NCBI GenBank assembly: GCA_001781415.1
Contig: MFLT01000013.1
Location: forward strand, 1-42,687
Source: Candidatus Kaiserbacteria bacterium RIFCSPLOWO2_01_FULL_45_25
Lineage (GTDB): Bacteria > Patescibacteriota > Minisyncoccia > Phycocordibacterales > UBA918
Direction of reading: 5' to 3'
DNA: 42,687 bases
In this document: positions 18,922 to 27,130 of the stretch, in pieces
Numbering within the stretch: position 1 is the stretch's first letter
How the letters are laid out: each line of letters opens with the position of its first letter
Position numbers and translations under genes: made by a program
The notes under the pieces: generated by a model
What the model was told of the DNA's origin: nothing
Database searches by the model: none
Seen by the model: the letters and a program-made list of their open reading frames with translations, nothing else

Positions 18922-19845
18922 CTAGAACCAATCCTTTTTCTTGAACACCACAGTCAGTCCTGCCAAGATAGCCACATTTAGTAGCAAGATAAAGTAAAAC
19001 GTATACTTCCCTTCCTGGAACGGCAAATCAACATTCATTCCGTATAGTGAAGCAATCACCAGCGGTACAGTAAGTAAGATTGTTAAGACAGTGAGAATAC
19101 TCAAGGCATTATTTAGTTTACTAGTCATAATCGCCTCAATTGAGCTGCGGATATTTTGAATTGTCTTCAAAACCGAACGAGCGGAATTAACTACCTGACC
19201 ATTAGCAATCACCAAGTCCTGCATCTCCTCCACGTCTTCACTAAATAGCTGCATGTAGTTACCTGAGGTCATTTGTTGCAAACCAATATTGGTCGGCAAG
19301 AGTGCATCAATCATACTGTTTAGAACAGTCTCAAACTGCACCAGACGCTGAATCTCACGAGTACCAATGCTCTGGAGTCGCACTCGGTCCTTGTGTACAG
19401 CCTTACGGAGACGTAAAAGTTCTCGGTCAAAATTATGCGTGATTATATCCATAATTTTAATAAAGAACTTGGCCTTTTGAGTTGTGTACAATACCTCCTC
19501 ACCCGAAAGAAGCTTCTTAAATAACGGTATTTCCCGTTCTGCGACAGTAATTACAAAACTCTCACCAATCACAATCAAGAGCGGCGCAGTGGTATTGTCT
19601 TGTTGCTGATCACGAAGTGGATAGCGAGTAAAGAAGTAAGTAGAACCTTTAGAGCGTTCTAGACGTGGGACTTCATAGAAATCTCGGGCGTCTTCCACGA
19701 TGTCTTCGTCAAGCGAAAAAGTTTTTGCTAGGGCCAAGAGCTCCTCCTCAGTTGGGCTGGTAACATGTACCCACACCCCAGAGCGCGGCTCAGCCACCTC
19801 TTTTAATTCGTCATCCTTGACGGTCCTGAAGTAGTAATTAATCAC
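18922..19845 (-). CDS. corA: CorA-type magnesium transporter
   Basis: C-terminal LYGMNVDLPFQ followed by final TM; CorA-like N-terminal domain. Confidence 0.92.
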   Translation of the reverse strand: MINYYFRTVKDDELKEVAEPRSGVWVHVTSPTEEELLALAKTFSLDEDIVEDARDFYEVPRLERSKGSTYFFTRYPLRDQQQDNTTAPLLIVIGESFVITVAEREIPLFKKLLSGEEVLYTTQKAKFFIKIMDIITHNFDRELLRLRKAVHKDRVRLQSIGTREIQRLVQFETVLNSMIDALLPTNIGLQQMTSGNYMQLFSEDVEEMQDLVIANGQVVNSARSVLKTIQNIRSSIEAIMTSKLNNALSILTVLTILLTVPLVIASLYGMNVDLPFQEGKYTFYFILLLNVAILAGLTVVFKKKDWF

Positions 19846-20106
19846 GGCCCCATTGTGCCTTCCCCACCCCCATTTTGCAACCTGTGGATGAAGATAAAAA
19901 CATCCGCCTAGCTAGCCCCAGACTAAAGCCATGGGGGCATACGCTGGCGGCATCAGGTGTTTTTTCTAGCAGAGGTTTCGGCTACGCCGAACTATTATAT
20001 ATTTGTACATTCAGCCCCGCCCTAGCGGGACGGGGCATTCTGGACGAACTAGTAAAGAAAAAGCCAGGTACCGAAGTCCTGGCTTTGTGTGCAAAGGCTG
20101 GGTAAA

Positions 20107-20304
20107 TTACCTCGCCTTCGCCGTCCTTTTGGCACCAATTTTGTAGAAGATGCCGTTGTGTTCCACCGATCCAAACGCGTGGACAGTGGAGTCCTCGTGT
20201 GTCGCCAGGAAAAATCCAGGCGCACCTTTGATTTCAGCCGGCAATACCACACCCTGTGCGAGCATGGACTTGGCCTGATCGATGATGTGTTGGGAAATTT
20301 CCAT
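20107..20304 (-). CDS. Small hypothetical protein
   Basis: 65 aa ORF. Confidence 0.4.
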   Translation of the reverse strand: MEISQHIIDQAKSMLAQGVVLPAEIKGAPGFFLATHEDSTVHAFGSVEHNGIFYKIGAKRTAKAR

Positions 20305-20343
20305 AAATGTACCTATTGATGTGCCAAAACGGCTTTATTTATA

Positions 20344-21201
20344 TCATTTTATATTAAGTTTGTCAAGTTTCTCAAAGAACTTGCTGATTTCGGATGTTAT
20401 TGTGGCCACATCAACACTTCTTCGGGATTCGTGGTCTTCGCCAATTTGCTCAACCTTCGCTTTACCAAAATCTATTATGTACAGATTTCCTTGATTATCC
20501 ATCATAATATTTCGCAAAAATAAGTCCCCGTGGGTAATCTTAAAATTTTCGTGTAAAGCCTTAATATATTCAAGTAACTGGGCCTTTACCTGTGTTCGAT
20601 CTGAGTTTTTTGACAGTTCAATTAATGCACTATTTTCGGCCGGCCGTTCCAAAATCTGGGATAGGCTTTTCCCATGTATTTTTTCCATACCGTATGAGTG
20701 ACCTTCGCTTGGATGTATTCGTATAAAATACGGCAGTGGAGTGCGGACTTTTGCTGCAGAAAATTCCCGCAAATCCTCCAAAAAAGCGAACTCTGTCCGC
20801 AAATGATTGCCTTCGCTGTAGGCATCATTATCCTTTACGTACTTAACGCACAAATGAGGCGCCAAAGGAAGTTCATACACCTCAGCCACTTTTCCGTTAC
20901 CTAAAAAATGATGCGGGTCTCCAAAGGTTTCGCGGATAACCCTTTCAGTTTCATGTATTTCCGCTACAATTTCTTCGTTAAGACCCGGCTCAATTTCTAG
21001 CACATTTGAAAGTGCTCCCGAACGACTTTTAAGAAAAGTCTCAAACTTACTAAAAAAGCTTTCGGTAATCTCTTCCAAATTATCAAATTCATCTTCCCAC
21101 TTCTTAGCAAGGTCAAATGGCAAGGCTTTGAGTTTCTGGAAAAACTGCCGTTCTTGAGCTTCAAGGGTTTCTGCCCCAGTGTGTTCTGGTGTCTCAAACA
21201 T
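20344..21201 (-). CDS. Protein-kinase-like phosphotransferase
   Basis: Catalytic loop HGDLFLRNIMM and IIDFGKAK. Confidence 0.78.
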   Translation of the reverse strand: MFETPEHTGAETLEAQERQFFQKLKALPFDLAKKWEDEFDNLEEITESFFSKFETFLKSRSGALSNVLEIEPGLNEEIVAEIHETERVIRETFGDPHHFLGNGKVAEVYELPLAPHLCVKYVKDNDAYSEGNHLRTEFAFLEDLREFSAAKVRTPLPYFIRIHPSEGHSYGMEKIHGKSLSQILERPAENSALIELSKNSDRTQVKAQLLEYIKALHENFKITHGDLFLRNIMMDNQGNLYIIDFGKAKVEQIGEDHESRRSVDVATITSEISKFFEKLDKLNIK

Positions 21202-21215
21202 AGCAAAAGTATACA

Positions 21216-21626
21216 CTAACCTAAAACCTTGTGTACCAGCTGCTCTAGATTACTAACAAGCTTCTTGTCTGCTAAATCTTCAAGTGAAACCCACTCATAG
21301 ATATCATGGTCCGCACTTAGAGTAATTGCCACCTCACTGTCCAAATAAGCAGCGTAATACACACGTATTATATGACTATCTTCTCCCTTTATCGTTGCAA
21401 AAGACTCATATATACCCAATACATCACCGACTCTAACATTCAATAATCCCGCTTCTTCTTGAATTTCTCTAGCCAGCCCTTCAAGTATTGGCTCTTCTGG
21501 ATTAATACGTCCACCAGGCACATCCCACTTCCCTTCGTTTGTTCCTTCATCATAAGCGGCTTCACGTAATAGTAAGACTCTACCATCTTTAACAATCAAA
21601 GCTTTGGCGCCAACAAATAGTTTCAT
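21216..21626 (-). CDS. NUDIX hydrolase
   Basis: GGRINPEEPILEGLAREIQEEAGL Nudix box; start trimmed to MKLFVGAKAL. Confidence 0.92.
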   Translation of the reverse strand: MKLFVGAKALIVKDGRVLLLREAAYDEGTNEGKWDVPGGRINPEEPILEGLAREIQEEAGLLNVRVGDVLGIYESFATIKGEDSHIIRVYYAAYLDSEVAITLSADHDIYEWVSLEDLADKKLVSNLEQLVHKVLG

Positions 21627-21736
21627 ACAAAACAGTATACTAAACAGCGGGACAACTCGCATTTTTTGACAAGTGATGGTATTATCTTGCTCACAAATCA
21701 CGGTATACTGGGGTTTGTGAGCAAGAGAGTTGTTTT

Positions 21737-21860
21737 TTCATTTCATAGCCTATTTTTCTGAGTCGGGGTGTAGCATAGTGGTAGTGTACGCGGTTTGGGA
21801 CCGTGTGGCCCGGGTCCGATTCCCGGCTCCCCGACTCAGCCTGAAAGGCTATGAAATGAA
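21737..21860. repeat. Perfect 15-bp inverted repeat flanking tRNA-Pro
   Basis: TTCATTTCATAGCCT (21737-21751) and AGGCTATGAAATGAA (21846-21860). Confidence 0.9.
21764..21834 (+). tRNA. tRNA-Pro (anticodon TGG)
   Basis: CGGGGTG...CGCGG-TTTGGGA-CCGTG...CGGGTCCGATTCCCGG...CTCCCCGA. Confidence 0.88.
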
Positions 21861-21960
21861 TAAATAACCGACGGTCTCCAAGACTGTTGTGATTTTCAAA
21901 GAGAAGTTTGACTAGAATCTTGCGAAGCTACGTACACTTGCTTCTCACCAGTTCTCTTCG

Positions 21961-21996
21961 ACAGATAAAAACGGCCTTTGGGCCGTTTTTATCTGT
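21961..21996 (+). terminator. Terminator downstream of tRNA-Pro
   Basis: ACAGATAAAAACGGCCtttgGGCCGTTTTTATCTGT. Confidence 0.8.
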
Positions 21997-22045
21997 CAGC
22001 TGTTGTAAGTAAACCTTTTGCTCAAGTCAGAGTGATTAGAGTACC

Positions 22046-22596
22046 TGTTCCATGTGAAATGCTTGTTTGTACGTTTCACGTGGTACACTTTTCCGCCATT
22101 TCACGTGTAACCTAGAAAATAACGTTAGGAATATACTTCACAGTAGCAAACTTTTCACGTGTAACTACTTTTACAGCTAAAACATCAATCTGCCACTCTC
22201 CATCATATTTAAATTGCATAAGCCAAGACTCAATGGCTCGCGAGAGTTTTTTTATCTTGTATGGATGAACATTATCCTCCGGTCTCCACGTACCACGTGA
22301 AACACTACTTCGTAAAAGCTCCTTAGTTTCATATGAAACGGTCTTTACCTCTACAAAGTGAACTTTATCCGTTCTACGTGCAACAATATCAATTTCACCC
22401 CATTTCTGAAGATAATTCCTGGACAAAATTACAAATCCTTGTTTTTTAAGGTAATTGGCGGCGATCTCCTCGCCATAGTTACCAATAAGCTTATTGTTGT
22501 GCTTTTTGGAGCTAGGTTCCATGTGTAACAGTATATCATTGCTTATTTAGCATAGGTTTCATGTGAAAAGGTGGATAGTTCGTTTCACGTGGCACA
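22046..22596. promoter_or_regulatory. Cluster of ten parS-like motifs
   Basis: 16-mers matching TGTTYCACGTGAAACA at 12-14 of 16 positions, listed in findings. Confidence 0.65.
22112..22522 (-). CDS. yraN: YraN/UPF0102 family putative endonuclease
   Basis: GNYGEEIAANYLKKQGFVILSRNYLQKWGEIDIVARRTDKVHFVEVKTV. Confidence 0.92.
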   Translation of the reverse strand: MEPSSKKHNNKLIGNYGEEIAANYLKKQGFVILSRNYLQKWGEIDIVARRTDKVHFVEVKTVSYETKELLRSSVSRGTWRPEDNVHPYKIKKLSRAIESWLMQFKYDGEWQIDVLAVKVVTREKFATVKYIPNVIF

Positions 22597-22670
22597 CTTT
22601 CAGATTATATTTTACAATAGGGCCTATTTGAGCCATATCCTAGGTGCAGTTGTCCTATAAAATTTGTCTC

Positions 22671-22759
22671 TTATCCCCTTGTGCACTGTCTTTTCCACAG
22701 TTGTGCACAGGTTTTGTGGGAATGTCCTTTATAAAGGACATTGGGGTGGGTTGTTCACA
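22671..22759. other. DnaA-box-like cluster (candidate origin element)
   Basis: TTTTCCACA, TTGTGCACA, TTGTTCACA, each 8/9 to TTATNCACA. Confidence 0.4.
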
Positions 22760-22830
22760 GGGGGGTTGGGTGGCGTGGAGGGGGGCGGTAATTGTTAATG
22801 TTTCATCGAAACCTGGTATGTGGGGGGACT

Positions 22831-22940
22831 GGTAATCGATCCCGGAATTCTAAGTGTTTACTCGTAAACTCATGAACACTAAGATTCCTGGACGGCTACT
22901 CGTATTCCTGACGGAATATACTCCGTAGCTTTCGATTACC
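22831..22940. ncRNA. Candidate three-way-junction structured element
   Basis: GGTAATCGA/TCGATTACC closing stem enclosing two hairpins. Confidence 0.4.
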
Positions 22941-22969
22941 CACGTAAAGCGCGCAGGCGCTTTACTCCT

Positions 22970-23025
22970 GCCGCACACACATACAAAAAGCCCCCGTTAG
23001 GGGACTTTTTGTATGTGTGTGCGGC
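22970..23025 (-). terminator. tRNA-Gly(GCC) 3' trailer hairpin/terminator
   Basis: GCCGCACACACATACAAAAAG / CTTTTTGTATGTGTGTGCGGC, 21 perfect bp plus CCCC/GGGG. Confidence 0.8.
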
Positions 23026-23090
23026 CGGGGGTAATCGAAACCCCGACTTAGCCTTGGCAAGGCCACGTTATACCACTTAACCACGGCCGC
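23021..23090 (-). tRNA. tRNA-Gly (anticodon GCC)
   Basis: Minus strand GCGGCCG...TGGCC-TTGCCAA-GGCTA...GGTTTCGATTACC...GGCCGC. Confidence 0.9.
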
Positions 23091-23771
23091 TTATTTCCAC
23101 TCCTTTAGAGCCAAACTAATCCAGAGATCAAGTTTCTTCTTCAAAAGAGTACTGCCGATTATAGTATTACCCACACCAAAATGCAACGTCCTTTTCTTAC
23201 TTCTACCTTCAATAACTTGGCTTTTGTAAAATTGGGCTACAGAGATACCAGTTTTCTTTGACCAGTACTTCATACACTTAACCTCTTCCAAGTCAGGGTA
23301 GAGTAGAAGCCAAAAATGGATGGTGTGTTTTTCAACACTGAGGAACTGGGTGACAAAGCGAATAAACAGTCTGTGAAGCTCTGGACGGCTATTAGCGAGG
23401 CGTAATAGACGAGAATGAGTATTGTCACCCTCTGCCACATAAAGCGCTAAGCCAGCCATAAATAGGGGATTAGTGCGGTAGTTTTCATATTCTATTTTTG
23501 CCACACGCTCGGCCTCTTGATACTGCTTTTTGCGTTCAGTATTTCTAGCCTTATTTATCAACAACAATCTTGAAGTGTTCTCTTTGGCGGCCTTGCGTCT
23601 GTTCTCGGCCACAATTAAATCCGCTCCTGGTAGAGAAGCTAGCCATTTGCTTGCAGTACTTACGGATACTCCACAAATCTTCGATATTTCACGATACGAA
23701 AGACCTCGCCTCCGAAGTGCTACGGCCTGCTCATAAGCGTCTTTTTTATATGGCTGATTAGAATGTGGCAT
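23091..23771 (-). CDS. HTH protein with LAGLIDADG-like segment
   Basis: HTH LRRRGLSYREISKICGVSVSTASKWLASLPG; LFMAGLALYVAEGDN resembles a LAGLIDADG-type motif. Confidence 0.6.
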   Translation of the reverse strand: MPHSNQPYKKDAYEQAVALRRRGLSYREISKICGVSVSTASKWLASLPGADLIVAENRRKAAKENTSRLLLINKARNTERKKQYQEAERVAKIEYENYRTNPLFMAGLALYVAEGDNTHSRLLRLANSRPELHRLFIRFVTQFLSVEKHTIHFWLLLYPDLEEVKCMKYWSKKTGISVAQFYKSQVIEGRSKKRTLHFGVGNTIIGSTLLKKKLDLWISLALKEWK

Positions 23772-23855
23772 AAAAAGGTTTTTATATTATATACCGCTTC
23801 GTGTGTTCGATTTGAAAGAATTCACACCCAGATATCATTTGCTATACTTTGGTAT

Positions 23856-24500
23856 ATGCACATCACAAAACTAGGGCATTGCTGCTTACTAATTGAAACT
23901 AATGGTAAACGCATCCTGACCGACCCGGGGTTTTTGAGCAATTCACAAAATGACCTGTCTAATATAGATATAATCCTCGTCACCCACGAACATAAGGACC
24001 ACCTACACACTGAATCACTCGAAAGTATCTTAAAAAACAACCCAGAGGCAGTGGTGGTGACTAATTCAAGCGTCGGGAAGATCCTTACTGATTTAAAAAT
24101 TCCATACAACGTACTTGAAGGGGAGAACGCTGCTCAGTTTTCTGAAATTAACGTTACTGCCTGTGATGGCAAACACGCTGAAATTGTCGGGGAGTACGGA
24201 CAAGTTCAAAATACTGGATATTTTATTGATGAAAAGCTCTTTTACCCGGGAGACGCCTACACTAATCCAGGACGGGCTGTGCCTGTACTAGCTCTGCCAG
24301 TAGCTGGACCGTGGTGCAAGGTAAGTGAGGTTATCGCATATGCGCTTGAAATAAAGCCTGGAGTGGCTTTTCCAGTCCATGACGCAATTCTAACCGAAGC
24401 GGGCAAGGCGATTACCCACGGGGTAGTTGGAGCCAAATTAACTGAAGCTGGTATAAGGTTTGTCAGTTTGAAAGAAGGAGAAGATATTGAAACCGACTAA
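23856..24500 (+). CDS. MBL-fold metallo-hydrolase
   Basis: TKLGHCCLLIETNGKRILTDPG, VTHEHKDHLH, FYPGDAY. Confidence 0.9.
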   Translation: MHITKLGHCCLLIETNGKRILTDPGFLSNSQNDLSNIDIILVTHEHKDHLHTESLESILKNNPEAVVVTNSSVGKILTDLKIPYNVLEGENAAQFSEINVTACDGKHAEIVGEYGQVQNTGYFIDEKLFYPGDAYTNPGRAVPVLALPVAGPWCKVSEVIAYALEIKPGVAFPVHDAILTEAGKAITHGVVGAKLTEAGIRFVSLKEGEDIETD

Positions 24501-24506
24501 GATAGA

Positions 24507-24791
24507 CTAAAAGTCTCCGTCGACCATCTCTCCAACCACCAACTGACAACCGTTCGGACCAACCACTGCTGAATAAGGAGTATCCTTTGGTATATCAACA
24601 CGATCACCAGTAACTAGGTGTTTGTTTTGACCCAGAAGGGTAATTTCAAATAAGCCTTCAGTAACAAAAAGTGTTACTTTGCCTTCGTGTTTATGTTCTT
24701 CATAAATTGCACCGGGTGCATCTTGGGTTTCGTACACAGAAACAAAACCTTCCTTTTCTAGTGTTTGAATACAACGTTCTGATAGTTCCAT
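24507..24791 (-). CDS. Cupin-domain protein
   Basis: EEHKHEGKVTLFVTEGLFEI...GDRVDIPKDTPYSAVVG. Confidence 0.82.
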   Translation of the reverse strand: MELSERCIQTLEKEGFVSVYETQDAPGAIYEEHKHEGKVTLFVTEGLFEITLLGQNKHLVTGDRVDIPKDTPYSAVVGPNGCQLVVGEMVDGDF

Positions 24792-24959
24792 AGAGGTTAT
24801 TGTAGCAAAAGATGGACAGGGTCACGAGTTACTAGACTGCCAGGACTCGTCCCGCTTTTTCATTTATGAGTGCAACATTTGTGGTCACGAGTTACTAAGC
24901 TTTTTATTTCGCTACGCTCATAAAAATCTAAGTACTCTCGAATCTTACAGATTCTGTCC

Positions 24960-25166
24960 ACTCATTGGACCTTTTCTGCGCAAGCTTGAAAAGTCCTCAA
25001 TGAGTCTTGCGAAATGGGTCCCATCCCATTTCTCACCCGCCTCGGCTTTTTCTGCTCTTGGAAGGAGCAGAAAATAGGCCTGCGGCTTGCACAGAGGACC
25101 GAAAGCAAAGCAGTTTGCTTTCTAAAACACAAAAGACTGGCTTTAATAGCCAATCTTTTGTGTTTT
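24960..25166. ncRNA. Run of five strong hairpins downstream of tRNA-Arg
   Basis: Stems at 24960-25004, 25011-25032, 25048-25074, 25101-25122, 25124-25166. Confidence 0.4.
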
Positions 25167-25174
25167 GCCTTTGT

Positions 25175-25245
25175 GCACCTGCCAGGACTCGAACCCAGAA
25201 TAACTGATCCGAAGTCAGTTGTGATATCCATTTCACTACAGGTGC
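25175..25245 (-). tRNA. tRNA-Arg (anticodon TCG)
   Basis: Minus strand GCACCTG...ACTGA-CTTCGGA-TCAGT...GGGTTCGAGTCCTGGCAGGTGC. Confidence 0.92.
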
Positions 25246-25337
25246 TATTTTAAATGGTGCAACTCTCTGTCGCTTCCACGACAACTTCAACATCATACGT
25301 CAAAGATAAGAAAAAGCAACGATTTTCTGCTACAATA

Positions 25338-26819
25338 ATGCGGATGATTACTCTACATAATCTACCACTCACCATCAAACAAATTCACGAAACCCTAGTC
25401 GGGGCAGGGTTTGAATCGCACTTGGTCGGCGGTTGTGTGCGCGACGTACTCCTCGGTCGGACTCCAAAAGACTGGGATTTCACTACCAGTGCCACTCCAG
25501 ACCAAATTCAAGCCTTATTTCCTGAGAGTTTTTGCAATAATGACTACGGTACCGTTGGTATCAAAACAGGGGAAGACACGCCTTATCCAGACTTTGGCAT
25601 AATCGAAGTGACTCCATACCGAGCAGAGAGTGGGTACACTGACGCCAGACGCCCAGATACCGTTACTTTTGGCGTTACTTTGGCTGAGGACTTGGCTCGT
25701 CGTGACTTTACCGTAAACGCTATAGCGTATGACCTTACCAAGAACGACTTGGTAGACCTCTTTGACGGACTAACTGACCTCAAAGCCAAGCGACTGCGGG
25801 CGGTTGGGAATCCAGACGAGCGCTTCGCTGAAGACGCCCTTCGTATGATGCGGGCCGTTAGACTAGCAGCTGAGCTAGAGTTTGTAATTGAAAGCGAGAC
25901 AATGTCTGGCATTATGCGTAATGCTGATCGCCTCAAGCTAGTGGCCATCGAGCGCATAATGGTTGAATTTGTACGCTTAATTGACTCAAAAACTCCAATG
26001 CAGGGAATTATTCTCCTTGAAAAGCTTGGTTTATTGACTCACATCATCCCAGAACTACAAGACAGTATTGGTTGTGAGCAGGGTGGAATACATGCCTATG
26101 ACGTGTTTGAGCACTTACTTCGAACTATGCAAGCAGCTGCGGATAAGGGTTATTCAACCGAAATCCGCTTAGCCGCACTATTTCACGATATCGGTAAGCC
26201 AGCCACACGTCGAACCGGTGGCAAAAACAAACTCTATACCTTCTTTGGTCACGAAGTGGTTGGGGAGCGCATGACCAAAAAAATTCTTGCCCGCCTCAAA
26301 TATCCACGCGAGAAATCAAATATCATTGAAAAGTTGGTACGCTGGCACATGTTTTTCTCTGATCCGGATGAGATTACTCTAGCAGCAGTACGAAGGACTA
26401 TCGTCCGGATAGGGGAGGACCAGATTGAAAATCTCCTTAATTTGCGTGTTTGTGACCGCATTGGGACTGGTCGACCAAAGGAACAGCCGTTCCGCTTCCG
26501 TAAGTACAAAGCCATGGTGGATGAGGCACTCCGAGACCCGATTTCGGTCAAAATGCTCAAGATTAATGGGGAAAAGATTATGGATATCACTGGGGAAAAG
26601 CCCGGGAAAAAGCTAGGATATGCACTGCATGCACTACTGGAAGAGGTGTTGATAGAGCCGGGGAAAAACACTGCAGAGTACCTAGAAACAAGGGTTTTGG
26701 AGCTATTTAAGCTCAGCGAGACGGAGCTCGCGACTCTAGCTGACGCTGGTAAGCAGAAGTTAGCTGAAGAAGAAGCGGCCGCCCTTAAGGCCATAGCTAA
26801 AGAGCATAAAGTTGGATAG
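25338..26819 (+). CDS. cca: CCA tRNA nucleotidyltransferase with HD domain
   Basis: LVGGCVRDVLLGRTPKDWDFTTSA; RRDFTVNAIAYD; HDIGKPATRR. Confidence 0.95.
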   Translation: MRMITLHNLPLTIKQIHETLVGAGFESHLVGGCVRDVLLGRTPKDWDFTTSATPDQIQALFPESFCNNDYGTVGIKTGEDTPYPDFGIIEVTPYRAESGYTDARRPDTVTFGVTLAEDLARRDFTVNAIAYDLTKNDLVDLFDGLTDLKAKRLRAVGNPDERFAEDALRMMRAVRLAAELEFVIESETMSGIMRNADRLKLVAIERIMVEFVRLIDSKTPMQGIILLEKLGLLTHIIPELQDSIGCEQGGIHAYDVFEHLLRTMQAAADKGYSTEIRLAALFHDIGKPATRRTGGKNKLYTFFGHEVVGERMTKKILARLKYPREKSNIIEKLVRWHMFFSDPDEITLAAVRRTIVRIGEDQIENLLNLRVCDRIGTGRPKEQPFRFRKYKAMVDEALRDPISVKMLKINGEKIMDITGEKPGKKLGYALHALLEEVLIEPGKNTAEYLETRVLELFKLSETELATLADAGKQKLAEEEAAALKAIAKEHKVG

Positions 26820-26821
26820 AG

Positions 26822-26850
26822 AAAAAACCGCTCAAATGAGCGGTTTTTTT
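26822..26850 (+). terminator. Terminator after cca
   Basis: AAAAAACCGCTCaaatGAGCGGTTTTTTT. Confidence 0.85.
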
Positions 26851-26866
26851 GCGTCTGAGAGCCAGG

Positions 26867-27127
26867 TCACTGATGCTCTGCCATATTCTTACAAAATGGC
26901 CTCACCACAAAGACGGCAGTTCCAACTACAGTGACAATCAGAAGCAGAATCTCCTGCCACCAGTTCAGCTGCCTCCAAAAGTCGGGGTTCAGCAGATATC
27001 TGAGCGGGTAGGAAACGCAAGCGGCAATGATTAGGCCCCAAAGAAGCCACCACGCCCAGTCTTGCCAGGTATCTTTCAAGCTTGGTTTGTTCACGAAACT
27101 CCTCCAAAAGAACTGAGATTTGGGCAT
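26867..27127 (-). CDS. Small membrane hypothetical protein
   Basis: Trp-rich two-TM ORF from MPKSQFFWRSF. Confidence 0.5.
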   Translation of the reverse strand: MPKSQFFWRSFVNKPSLKDTWQDWAWWLLWGLIIAACVSYPLRYLLNPDFWRQLNWWQEILLLIVTVVGTAVFVVRPFCKNMAEHQ

Positions 27128-27130
27128 TGT

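Noticed and set aside
20014-20036. GC-rich hairpin GCCCCGCCCTAGCGGGACGGGGC
   Set aside because: Short isolated hairpin with no second copy noticed in the window; not enough to call a REP element.
22046-22596. CRISPR or simple direct-repeat array
   Set aside because: Motifs are short, palindromic, variable and irregularly spaced, and overlap the yraN coding region.
24960-25166. CRISPR array
   Set aside because: The hairpins have unrelated sequences and no constant repeat unit.
25583-25957. Minus-strand ORF inside cca
   Set aside because: Ser/Arg-rich antisense shadow of a clear CCA-adding enzyme gene.
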